A DNA stretch of 64,000 bases, taken from contig NZ_JBDKWZ010000003.1 in NCBI RefSeq assembly GCF_039710355.1, positions 372,001 to 436,000 of the forward strand, read 5' to 3'. Every line of letters starts with the position of its first letter. The first letter of the stretch is position 1. Origin of the DNA: Rapidithrix thailandica. GTDB lineage: Bacteria; Bacteroidota; Bacteroidia; Cytophagales; Flammeovirgaceae. Below are positions 26,717-35,214 of the stretch, piece by piece. The notes under the pieces are model-generated. The model was not told where the DNA came from. It ran no database searches and saw only the letters and a program-made list of their open reading frames with translations. Position numbers and translations under genes: made by a program.

Positions 26717-29700
26717 CTAATTAATATACACCATAATCTTCGCAGAAAAAGGTTGGGAGATATTACCGGCAGCATCTTTTAATTTCATATATACTCTTTG
26801 CATTCCTCCATCCGGGTTAAGCTGCCATTCTTTGTTAGCAAAGTAGGGTTCCCATTGGCTGTTGCTAAAATCCAGACTGTTGGAAATCATCATGAATTTG
26901 GCATCTTTCACATGGGTATTTAAAGTTACCTGAGTACCATCTACGGCTGTGGCTCCTTCATTCATTTCAAAGGTATATAATACGGGAGCCTCCGTATCCA
27001 ATTTGACGGAAGCGGTAATCACAGGCGATTCGTTTTTAGCCTTGTCCCTAAATTTTACATATACCATCTTCTTTTCATCATTGGGTGTTAAACGCCACTT
27101 TTTCTCCTTTCTGAACGGCTCCCAACGTGCCGGCATAGTGAAATGTTCATTATTACTAACAATCATCTCCTGAGCATTATGTGCATTCAGAGCGAGCATC
27201 ACATCCTGTTGAGTAGCAAATTCAGCTTCGTTATCAATTAACAGTTGGTAGTCGGCAGGAGGGAGGCGGTCCAACGTAATATTGAGCACAACCGGTCCGG
27301 CTTCGTTCCCTGCCTGATCGGCAAATTTTACAAATACCTGTTTGCTTCCATCTTCGCCTTGTAAATACCATGACACTTTGGGTTGGTATTTCACCCAAGC
27401 CCCATCCGTGAAACTTCCGGTATTGCTCAACATTACTTTTGTGGCTCCGAGTGCTTTTAAGTTAAGGGTAATTTTTCCTTGGGCATTCCGGCAATATTCT
27501 CCTTCCGTAATGCTTGCCGATATATTTTGAGGTGCCTGCCTATCCAATTCAATGCGGGCAGAAGTTGCTTTGGTCACATTCTCTGAAGCATCTTTAAACT
27601 GAGCATATACGGTTTTAAAATTATCACTTCCCTTTAATTTCCAATCATACGTTTCGGAATACGCAACCCAACGAGCACCCTTAAAACTTGGATGGTCACT
27701 GATTCGCATTTGAGTGGCATTTTTGGAATACAAGAACAATTTTACGTCTGCAGTATTGGTGTGTTCTTTTCCTTCTTGTATAGCCAAGGAGTTATTTTCC
27801 GGAGGAATACGATCGAGATTGACAGTGGTCTGCACCGCTTTAGAAATATTTCCGGCCCGGTCTTTAAAGCGGGCATACAAAAACTTCTGACCATTGCCAT
27901 GAGTCAATGACTTGGAAAAGCGTACGTTGGAATAAGAAACCCAACGCGCATTGGCAAAAGTGGACGCTTCGCTGATTTGCATAAAACGGGCATCTTTCGC
28001 TTCCACTTGTACATGCACTTTATTAGGATTCAGGTAAGCCCCCCATTTATCCCGGCTCGCTATGATTTGCATACCGGAAGGTCCCTGACGGTCCAGGTAA
28101 ATTTTACCGGAAATCGCTCGGCTCTCCGTTTTGGTATGGCTTCTGAATTTGACAAACACCTCTTTTATTCCATCCTGAGTATCCAGTTTCCAGCGTTTAT
28201 TTTCTTGGAGGGGCTCCCATTCCCCTCCTGTAAAATCAGCCAGGTTACTAATCATCATTTCCGAAGCTTTTCGTGCTTCCAGGGAAAGATTAACATACCC
28301 TTCCGGATCAATGCAGTAAAGGGCTCCCCGGTCAATTTCCATTTTACACATCACCGGCCGGACCTCCTGCAATATACTGGCACTGTACACTTTCGAAGTG
28401 TTGCCGACTACATCCTTAAAACGGACATACACTGTTTTTTTCCCTCCATCGTTTCCGATTTTCACCCGGATAGGATTGGGATTATACCCTTGCCAATGTG
28501 CACCCATAAAATCCTCGTTCATGCTCACTAGCATCAGGTCTGCTTCCTGTGCTTTTACTTCCAACCAAACCCGGTCTGAAAAAGTACTGCGGGCTCCATT
28601 ATTCAACAATACCTCTGCATCGTAAGGAGCGGTACGGTCTAAAATAATTTCGTCAAACACGGCTTCGGATGGGAGATTGGTAAAACTTTTAAACTGTGCA
28701 TATACCACTTTATGCCCGTCTTCACCCTCCAATACCCAATCTTTCTGAGTAGCAAAAGGCTCCCATTGAGCACCTTCAAAATCAGCCCTGTCACTGATCC
28801 TCATTTCTTTGGCTTGTTTGGCAAATATGGAAAGTTTCACTTTCTTATCAGGCTGACTACAATACTTGGTATCGTTATCTATTTTTATTTTTTGTGCAAA
28901 AGGAGGGTTGGCTAATATGATACTGCTACGGACTGGTTCGGAAATATTGCCCGCTTCGTCTCGAAAACGCGCATAAAAATAGTAAGTACCGGGAGTAAAA
29001 GGAATGGGAAAATAGAAAGGGCGGTTATGGTAATTTTTCCAAACTTCTCCTTCAAAATTTTTACTCATACTTACCTGCATTTGATAAGCCTCCTGGGCAT
29101 ACGTTCTAAGATATACATGTGGCACGACTGTGGATTCATCACCATTGTTTACCACAAGTTTCATTTTTTCCGGAGGTTTCCTATCGAGGATAATGGCCGA
29201 TGATACCGGCTCACTTACATTTAAAGCAATATCCCTGTACTTGACAAAGACTTGCTTGATATCATCTTCCCCATCCAATTCCCAGTTGCGTTTTACTTGG
29301 AATGGTTCCCACTCTGCATTTCGAAAGTCTTCATAATTGCTGAGCATCATCTCTTTGGCATCCTTGGAAAACAGCTGTAATTCTACTTGTTCACTGGTGG
29401 TAAAATGCTCACTTTTATTAATGGTGATTTGATTGGTATAAGGAGGTTCGGTATCAATGATGACCTTATCATGAATAATGTCGGTTTCATTGCCCGCTTT
29501 GTCCCTAAACTTCGCAAAGACCGTATACTCTCCATCCAGGGTTCCGGAAAGTTCCCAATCGATCAGCTCTTTTTTAAAATAACTATAACGGGTAGAATAG
29601 AAGTACTGGAAGTTGTCAATCATCATAAACTCAGCGTCAGTAGCCTCTATTTTCAGATTGACAAATACATCGTTCCGGTTGAGATATTTCTTTTTCGTTT

Positions 29701-30349
29701 CAGGGTCTTGAATAAGATGTTCGGAGACGATTTCTAATGTTTGAGCGGAAGGTCCTTTTGTATCCAGAATAATGTCATCTTCAAACATTTCCGTTTCATT
29801 CCCTGACTTGTCTTTGAATTTAATATAAACCGTTCGTGTTCCATCCGGCCCTGGAGCCAGATCCCAACGAAGAATTTCCGTATAGGGAAGCCATTTGGGA
29901 TTTTTAAAAGAAGGAGTATTACTGACAGCAATCCACTCGGCATCCCTGGCTTTGATGAGCAGTTTGACATCATGGGTATAATTAATGTAAGTGTTGCCAT
30001 CCACTTCAAAATGTTCAAGTTCAGGAGGGGTAGTATCCAACACAATTTCATCCGTATAGATGGTAGAAATGCTTCCGTCCTTGCGTTTAAACTTCACACT
30101 CACCACTTTACGTCCATCCCCTTCTTCTAAGGTCCACTTTACATTTGCTTGCAAAGGTTGCCACTCACTTCCTTCAAATTCAAAATTATTGGTAATCATC
30201 ATTTCAAAGGCATTGTGAGCCGTGATATGCAAACTCACCTCTGCAGTTGGGGTAAACTTAGCCTTATTATTAATTACAACTCCGTCTTGAGCAATGCCGG
30301 TAAGGCTGAAAAGACCAAAAAGTATAGTTAAAAAAATAGGAGGTTTCAT
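26717..30349 (-). CDS. Secreted protein built of 13 tandem ~90-residue Ig-like repeats
   Basis: 1210 residues: signal peptide 1-20 (ending TGIAQ), then 13 repeats and nothing else. Each repeat follows V-x-L-x-(6)-A-x-(2)-M-x-I-S-(3-4)-F-(4)-W-x-P-(5)-W-x-L-(5-6)-K-x-V-(2)-K-F-(2)-x-A-G-N-x-S, closing with I-x-LD-x-x-x-P, for example YVKFRDKAKNES and IILDRKPP. The pattern suggests stacked beta-sandwich modules of the Ig/fibronectin kind common in surface and adhesion proteins. Repeats 6, 8 and 11 each carry a Cys after Tyr near their start (KYCSQP, LYCIDP, EYCRNA). No T9SS C-terminal sorting domain, lipobox or catalytic domain is visible. It is probably periplasmic or cell-surface structural. 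The gene is monocistronic. Confidence 0.85.
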   Translation of the reverse strand: MKPPIFLTILFGLFSLTGIAQDGVVINNKAKFTPTAEVSLHITAHNAFEMMITNNFEFEGSEWQPLQANVKWTLEEGDGRKVVSVKFKRKDGSISTIYTDEIVLDTTPPELEHFEVDGNTYINYTHDVKLLIKARDAEWIAVSNTPSFKNPKWLPYTEILRWDLAPGPDGTRTVYIKFKDKSGNETEMFEDDIILDTKGPSAQTLEIVSEHLIQDPETKKKYLNRNDVFVNLKIEATDAEFMMIDNFQYFYSTRYSYFKKELIDWELSGTLDGEYTVFAKFRDKAGNETDIIHDKVIIDTEPPYTNQITINKSEHFTTSEQVELQLFSKDAKEMMLSNYEDFRNAEWEPFQVKRNWELDGEDDIKQVFVKYRDIALNVSEPVSSAIILDRKPPEKMKLVVNNGDESTVVPHVYLRTYAQEAYQMQVSMSKNFEGEVWKNYHNRPFYFPIPFTPGTYYFYARFRDEAGNISEPVRSSIILANPPFAQKIKIDNDTKYCSQPDKKVKLSIFAKQAKEMRISDRADFEGAQWEPFATQKDWVLEGEDGHKVVYAQFKSFTNLPSEAVFDEIILDRTAPYDAEVLLNNGARSTFSDRVWLEVKAQEADLMLVSMNEDFMGAHWQGYNPNPIRVKIGNDGGKKTVYVRFKDVVGNTSKVYSASILQEVRPVMCKMEIDRGALYCIDPEGYVNLSLEARKASEMMISNLADFTGGEWEPLQENKRWKLDTQDGIKEVFVKFRSHTKTESRAISGKIYLDRQGPSGMQIIASRDKWGAYLNPNKVHVQVEAKDARFMQISEASTFANARWVSYSNVRFSKSLTHGNGQKFLYARFKDRAGNISKAVQTTVNLDRIPPENNSLAIQEGKEHTNTADVKLFLYSKNATQMRISDHPSFKGARWVAYSETYDWKLKGSDNFKTVYAQFKDASENVTKATSARIELDRQAPQNISASITEGEYCRNAQGKITLNLKALGATKVMLSNTGSFTDGAWVKYQPKVSWYLQGEDGSKQVFVKFADQAGNEAGPVVLNITLDRLPPADYQLLIDNEAEFATQQDVMLALNAHNAQEMIVSNNEHFTMPARWEPFRKEKKWRLTPNDEKKMVYVKFRDKAKNESPVITASVKLDTEAPVLYTFEMNEGATAVDGTQVTLNTHVKDAKFMMISNSLDFSNSQWEPYFANKEWQLNPDGGMQRVYMKLKDAAGNISQPFSAKIMVYIN

Positions 30350-30558
30350 GATACGAGAATAAGCTTGTTGTACTTGTTACTAACGCAAATTTTAGTGCAG
30401 ATTGAAAGAATCAGACGATTGAATTCGCTCAACACTCAAAATTGTACCTAGTAGTTTTACCGACTCGGTGTTTTCAAAATTAATGTTTGAACGAATTATA
30501 TGGATAAAAACGGAATTTTGTATGGCTTAGCGATTTTAATATTTAAAAAGTACCCGCT

Positions 30559-31242
30559 TCAAAACTCAGCTGAAGCAATAGCCGCTACACTTACGGAAGC
30601 TGGTTGAAGAGCCAGAACCGCTTCCACACAGGCTTCCAAAGTTGCTCCGGTAGTTACTACATCATCCACTACCAATACCCGCTTCCCCTGAACATCTGCC
30701 TTATCACCGACTTGAAAAAGTCCTTGTACATTTTTCCAGCGATTCATGCGGCCTTTATTGGTTTGTGAAGTATTGTATTGAGTTCTGACCAGGCCATTAC
30801 TTATCCACGCACAGGCCATACATTCGGCCAATGCTTTGGCAAAACCATCTACCTGATTGTATCTCCTTTTCTTTAATTTTTTTTTGTGAAGTGGTACGGG
30901 TAAAATCAGATCAAATGATTGTGCAAAACCGGACGCTAACAACTCTTGACCGTAGAGCTTGCCCATTCGATAAGATATTGCTTGCTCTCCTTGGTATTTT
31001 AAAGCATGTAAGAGCTTCTGTACTTTCCCGGATTTGGTGTATTTTAAATAAGCCATTGCCCATCGTAATTGTACTTTTCCCCAAAAGCGCTGTGCCAAGG
31101 CATTTTCTTGATCTTTATGATAATAGGTGCGCGGCAATTGATGTAGACAAGCCGTACAAAGCAACTCTTCTTGCTTTACCAAGGCTGCTTCACAAGTCAG
31201 GCAACAATCCGGATAAATCAGGGATAAAAAGTCAAGAAACAT
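30559..31242 (-). CDS. comF: ComF family phosphoribosyltransferase-like protein
   Basis: 227 residues from ATG 31242; the 53-residue extension in frame lacks family features. The N-terminal zinc-finger-like block CCLTCEAALVKQEELLCTAC (about 12-31) and the C-terminal PRPP loop VLVVDDVVTTGATLEAC (about 190-206) are the two ComF signatures, with the purine/pyrimidine phosphoribosyltransferase fold between. ComF proteins assist DNA uptake and natural transformation; the biochemical role is still uncertain. It is divergent from the CMD-family gene, with about 190 bases between starts. The competence-related CinA is far away at 1.7 kb, not linked. Confidence 0.93.
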   Translation of the reverse strand: MFLDFLSLIYPDCCLTCEAALVKQEELLCTACLHQLPRTYYHKDQENALAQRFWGKVQLRWAMAYLKYTKSGKVQKLLHALKYQGEQAISYRMGKLYGQELLASGFAQSFDLILPVPLHKKKLKKRRYNQVDGFAKALAECMACAWISNGLVRTQYNTSQTNKGRMNRWKNVQGLFQVGDKADVQGKRVLVVDDVVTTGATLEACVEAVLALQPASVSVAAIASAEF

Positions 31243-31429
31243 AATATTGAAATTTGTAAAAAATGATATGCTGGGACCCCTCTTTTCCCAGATAGAAAAA
31301 AGTGCTTCCAGAATGCTGATAACGTCAAAATTCCAACAGTACTTCTGTGAAGTAAGGTCACGGGGCTTTTTTAATAAGAACTTTCTGAGTAACAAGGACA
31401 ATTTACCGGACTTGATTAACTTCGCAAGT

Positions 31430-31780
31430 ATGAATACGTTGGAAGAATTTAATCAATACCGCTCCCAAATGAACGAAAAGATTCTGGATCTTGACAACAA
31501 GGTGTTGAAACGGATCTTTAGTCTGGATAGTCTTACTTTCCAGGAAGGAGCATTGAACATTGCCACGAAAGAACTCTTGGGCTTGGCCTGTTCTCTGGTG
31601 CTGCGCTGTGATGATTGCGTAAAATACCATTTGGAAAAATGCAAAGAAGCCGGCCTGTCAAAAGAGGAGATTGTAGAAGCCATGGGTATTGCCAATGTGA
31701 TAGGAGGGACGATTGTCATTCCACATTTACGCAGAGCAGTAGAGTACTTGGAAGTATTAGAGCAAAACCCAGCTGAATAA
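31430..31780 (+). CDS. Carboxymuconolactone decarboxylase (AhpD-like) family protein
   Basis: 116 residues from ATG 31430; the upstream in-frame region (from 31247) overlaps the comF promoter side and looks non-coding. The AhpD-type redox motif is LRCDDCVKYHLEKCKEAG, a CxxC followed by His, then the typical SKEEIVEAMGIANVIGGT and a C-terminal helix. AhpD-like proteins act as thiol peroxidase reductants or CMD decarboxylases; the CxxC-(3)-H form favours a peroxidase-type redox role. It is followed after 49 bases by a small conserved gene and then exodeoxyribonuclease III, a plausible stress and repair grouping. Confidence 0.92.
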   Translation: MNTLEEFNQYRSQMNEKILDLDNKVLKRIFSLDSLTFQEGALNIATKELLGLACSLVLRCDDCVKYHLEKCKEAGLSKEEIVEAMGIANVIGGTIVIPHLRRAVEYLEVLEQNPAE

Positions 31781-31829
31781 GGCTTGGGTTTATAGCCCGC
31801 CATTACCACTATAAAAATCATGAAAACTT

Positions 31830-32177
31830 ATGGAAGATTTAGAAAAACTAGAGAAGGACTGGGAAGCACTAAGTCATAAATTAATCAACTTAATGGGCAA
31901 AAAACCAGATTTGAATTCGGTCTTGTTTTTGATCGGGGTGCAGGAGTTAGGGCAGGGAAATCGTAATTTCAGTAAGGAGGAAAAACAAGACTTAATGCAC
32001 ATTGCCATTTGTAAAGTACTAAGCCTGTCCGGTTATTATGAATTAGAAGGTTTAGACAAAGACGGATGGCCTCATTGGAAACTTGTAAAAAAACTTCCTT
32101 TTTTTGATCTTTTACATCAGGAAAAATTATTGAAATTACATATTATTCAATATTTCGATCAAGAAGTACAACTATAA
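31830..32177 (+). CDS. Small conserved hypothetical protein
   Basis: 115 residues, acidic N-terminal helix (MEDLEKLEKDWEALSHKL), then LNSVLFLIGVQELGQGNRNFSKEEKQDLMHIAICKVLSLSGYYEL and the closing GLDKDGWPHWKLVKKLPF. No signal peptide, membrane segment or metal motif. I recall a similar small protein in other Bacteroidota but no function. Gaps to its neighbours are 49 and 19 bases, so it probably shares a transcript with the CMD-family protein and exodeoxyribonuclease III. Confidence 0.8.
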   Translation: MEDLEKLEKDWEALSHKLINLMGKKPDLNSVLFLIGVQELGQGNRNFSKEEKQDLMHIAICKVLSLSGYYELEGLDKDGWPHWKLVKKLPFFDLLHQEKLLKLHIIQYFDQEVQL

Positions 32178-32196
32178 AAACCACAGACAAGCTGTA

Positions 32197-32958
32197 ATGA
32201 AAATCATCACTTACAACGTCAACGGAATACGGGCTGCCATGAAAAAGGGGCTGGTCGATTGGGTCAAAACCGAAAATCCCGATATTTTCTGCCTACAAGA
32301 AGTAAAGGCCCTTCCCGAACAAGTAGATTTAGAAGAATTCACTCAATTAGGCTATACTTACTATTGGTTTCCGGCCGAGAAAAAAGGGTACAGTGGAGTG
32401 GCTACCTTTACGAAGGTTCCGCCTGTTTCCAGCCAATATGGTATGGGTATAGAAAAATACGATGTGGAAGGCAGATCCGTAGAATTACAGTTTGATGATT
32501 TTACCCTAATCAATACGTATTTCCCTTCCGGAACTACCGGAGACATCCGTCAAGATTTTAAATATGAATTTTTAGACGATTACTTTGAGTACATCGCTGA
32601 GAAAAAGAAAACCCACAATAAATTAGTTCTTTGTGGTGACGTAAACATTTGCCATAAATCTATTGATATTCACAACCCGGTCAGTAATAAAAACTCATCG
32701 GGTTTTTTGCCCAAAGAACGCGAATGGGTTAGCAAATTTCTGGAAAGCGGCTTCGTAGATTCTTTCCGGCATTTTAACCCGGCTCCTCATCACTACACTT
32801 GGTGGAGTTACCGGGCAGGGGCGAGAAAGAAAAATCTGGGTTGGCGAATTGACTATTTTTTTGTGAGCCAGGAACTCACACCACAATTAAGTAACTGTAC
32901 GATCCTCAACGAGGCGGTGCATTCCGACCATTGTCCGGTAGCTTTAGAAATGCATTAA
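32197..32958 (+). CDS. xth: Exodeoxyribonuclease III (AP endonuclease)
   Basis: 253 residues, normal for the ExoIII/APE1 family. Active-site motifs in order: ITYNVNGIRAA (metal Asn), IFCLQEVKA (metal Glu at about 34), GDVNICHKSIDI (Asp/Asn pair), LGWRIDYFFVS and HSDHCPVAL (catalytic His near the C-terminus). It cuts DNA 5' of abasic sites in base-excision repair and removes 3' blocking groups. The ATG at 32197 lies at the first strand. Cytoplasmic; last gene of the short rightward set. Confidence 0.96.
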   Translation: MKIITYNVNGIRAAMKKGLVDWVKTENPDIFCLQEVKALPEQVDLEEFTQLGYTYYWFPAEKKGYSGVATFTKVPPVSSQYGMGIEKYDVEGRSVELQFDDFTLINTYFPSGTTGDIRQDFKYEFLDDYFEYIAEKKKTHNKLVLCGDVNICHKSIDIHNPVSNKNSSGFLPKEREWVSKFLESGFVDSFRHFNPAPHHYTWWSYRAGARKKNLGWRIDYFFVSQELTPQLSNCTILNEAVHSDHCPVALEMH

Positions 32959-33337
32959 GTGATTCGAATCATCTTACTAAACGACAACCTTAACTTCCTC
33001 TTTGGGTAGAATCAGTTCTCATAATTTACTATCTTAGAACAACATAACTATTTTTTTGTAAGTGAGTGGATTAGCGGACTTCTTATTTTTGCGCAAAAAT
33101 GCAACTTTTAGAAGTAAGTATTTCACGGGTAAATACTGTGCAAGTCAAGCTTTTTGTATCAAGAGTCCTAAGGTTCATTCACTGAAATACATGAGACAAA
33201 CCATCACCGGAACATAAAACCGATTGATAGTAAATAAAGTCACCTCTGCAAAAATTCCACTAGGAGTATTTAGTCCGGAAATGTTCAGGTGCTTAATTCC
33301 AAATAATCCAAAACATCTACTGAAACTATAGAAATTC
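32959..33337. other. Intergenic region with palindromic promoter-like element
   Basis: No gene on either strand. A 12-bp palindrome TGATTCGAATCA lies just after the exodeoxyribonuclease stop (32960-32971). The main element is the TATTTTTG -7 box inside a palindrome at 33084-33100, with a leader of about 240 bases to the next ATG. Confidence 0.5.
33084..33100 (+). promoter_or_regulatory. -7 element embedded in a 16-bp palindrome
   Basis: TATTTTTG (33084-33091) matches TAnnTTTG and overlaps ATTTTTGCGCAAAAAT (33085-33100), a perfect palindrome. The nearest TTTG upstream is about 25 bases away, longer than usual. It may drive the peptide-binding lipoprotein gene. Confidence 0.4.
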
Positions 33338-35095
33338 ATGAGAAGAGTTTCATTCATTATATGCATCGTAGGCTTTTGCATCCTTTCGGCATGTAACCAA
33401 CAGCCTAATCAAGAGAACCCCAATGTTGAGTTAACTGAAGCGAAAGGGGGGAAGTTTTATGGAGGAGTTTTCCGGCTTAACGAACCGGAGTATATCAAAA
33501 ACTTATTTCCTCACAGTATTATTGACATCTATTCATACCGGATCGCTTCACAAATTTATGAGGGCCTATTCAAATTTGATCAGGACGACCTCAGTGTACA
33601 AAAATGCCTGGTGAACGACTACGAAATTGACTCTAGCAGAACTCAATATACTTTTTACTTAAAAGACAAAGTATTTTTTCATGACGATGATTGTTTTCCA
33701 GGTGGAAAAGGCCGTAAAATGACAGCAGAAGATGTCAAATACTGCTTTCAGATATTATCTACCCAGAGCCGGATGAATCAAAGCTTTCACCTTTTTGACG
33801 GCTTGGTACTAGGTGCTTCCGAATACTATGAAGCCAGTGCCAACGGAAATACTCCGGATTTCGATATTGAAGGAATTCAGGTATTGGACGAACTTACCCT
33901 CCGGATCACTTTGGAAAAACCTAATTCCCAGTTTTTATACAACCTGGCCCGGCCCGGTGGTTTTATCTTTCCCCGGGAAGCATACGATGCCTATAAAGAA
34001 GATATGCGCATCAAATGTGTTGGAACCGGCCCCTTCGAAATCTCCAGTATCGATGAGGATAATTCCATCATTCTGAAAAAGAATAAAAATTACTACGATA
34101 CAGATGAATACGGTAACCCCTTGCCTTTTCTGGATGCGATCAGCATTACATTTATAAAAGATAAAAAAATAGAATTGATGCAATTCCGCAAAGGAAAATT
34201 AGACATGGTCTATCGCTTACCTTCGGACTTTATCATTGATATCGTTGAAAAAATAGATAAGGGAAAAGGAGAGTATAAAAACTACGAACTGCAACGGACT
34301 CCCGAAATGTCTACTCAATTATTGGCTTTCAATACCAGCGGACCGGTTTTCGGAAATGTAAATGTTCGCAAGGCATTTTCCTTTGCCATTGACCGGGAAA
34401 AAATCATGGAATTTGTCTTAAAAGGCGAAGGATATCTGGAAGGCTATCATGGAATGACCCCACCTTCTTTTCCCGATTATGATATCGCCCGGATAAAAGG
34501 ATATACACTTAACCTGGATTCGGCTCAGTATTATTTAGCAAAAGCAGGCTATCCTAATGGCGAAGGATTTCCTAAAATAGCGCTGGATATTAATTCCGAA
34601 GGAAAGCGCTTTGACAACGTTGCCAATGAAATCCAAAAACAACTCAAAGAAAACCTCAACGTAGAAGTCGAGTTACAATTCAGCCCCATTGCCCAAATTG
34701 CAGAAAAAAGTACTTCCGGCAATTATAACCTTCTTCGGTTGGCCTGGATTGCAGACTACCCGGGACCTGAAAATTACCTCTGGGCATTTTATGGTAAAAA
34801 TGTCCCTCCTTCCAAAGAAGATAAGTCCTATCCCAACCTGACCCGTTATCAAAATCCCGAATTTGACAAGCTTTATGAAAAGGCCCTCGGGGCCACCACA
34901 CAACAAGAAGCGCTTGAGTATTTTCTTCAGGCAGAACAAATCATGATCCAGGATGCACCGGCCTTGATTTTATGGTATGACGAAGGCTATCGCTTGGTAC
35001 AATCTTATGTCAAAAGCTTTGCAAATAACCCTATGCAATTCAGGGATTTTAGCGCAGTATATTTTATTCCAAAAAGTAAAAAGATAGTGAACTAA
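33338..35095 (+). CDS. ABC transporter substrate-binding lipoprotein, family 5 (oligopeptide type)
   Basis: 585 residues. Lipoprotein signal with Cys at about 19 (CILSACNQQ). The SBP family 5 fold is clear: FPHSIIDIYSYRIASQIYEGLFKFDQDDLSVQKCLV, VFFHDDDCF...MTAEDVKYCFQ, GTGPFEISSIDEDNSIILKKNKNYY and NVRKAFSFAIDREKIMEFVLKGEG. It would bind peptides, or another ligand such as nickel or opines in some relatives, outside the inner membrane. No Opp permease or ATPase is adjacent, so partners must be elsewhere. DUF4175 follows 119 bases later in the same direction. Confidence 0.93.
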   Translation: MRRVSFIICIVGFCILSACNQQPNQENPNVELTEAKGGKFYGGVFRLNEPEYIKNLFPHSIIDIYSYRIASQIYEGLFKFDQDDLSVQKCLVNDYEIDSSRTQYTFYLKDKVFFHDDDCFPGGKGRKMTAEDVKYCFQILSTQSRMNQSFHLFDGLVLGASEYYEASANGNTPDFDIEGIQVLDELTLRITLEKPNSQFLYNLARPGGFIFPREAYDAYKEDMRIKCVGTGPFEISSIDEDNSIILKKNKNYYDTDEYGNPLPFLDAISITFIKDKKIELMQFRKGKLDMVYRLPSDFIIDIVEKIDKGKGEYKNYELQRTPEMSTQLLAFNTSGPVFGNVNVRKAFSFAIDREKIMEFVLKGEGYLEGYHGMTPPSFPDYDIARIKGYTLNLDSAQYYLAKAGYPNGEGFPKIALDINSEGKRFDNVANEIQKQLKENLNVEVELQFSPIAQIAEKSTSGNYNLLRLAWIADYPGPENYLWAFYGKNVPPSKEDKSYPNLTRYQNPEFDKLYEKALGATTQQEALEYFLQAEQIMIQDAPALILWYDEGYRLVQSYVKSFANNPMQFRDFSAVYFIPKSKKIVN

Positions 35096-35214
35096 TTGCT
35101 CAATATTTGTTATTTTAAAAGGACCAAGTAAAATTCTTCTGACAAAGTCATGGCTTTGTTAGAAGATTCACTAACTTCATACTGATTTAGTTTACTAGAC
35201 GAGACTTATGAGCT

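Noticed and set aside
26717..26800. T9SS C-terminal sorting domain in the repeat protein
   Set aside because: The last residues are simply the end of repeat 13; no separate sorting domain with its typical motifs is present.
26717..30349. Repetitive DNA taken as a CRISPR or satellite array
   Set aside because: The repeats are protein-level modules of about 90 residues with divergent DNA and one open frame.
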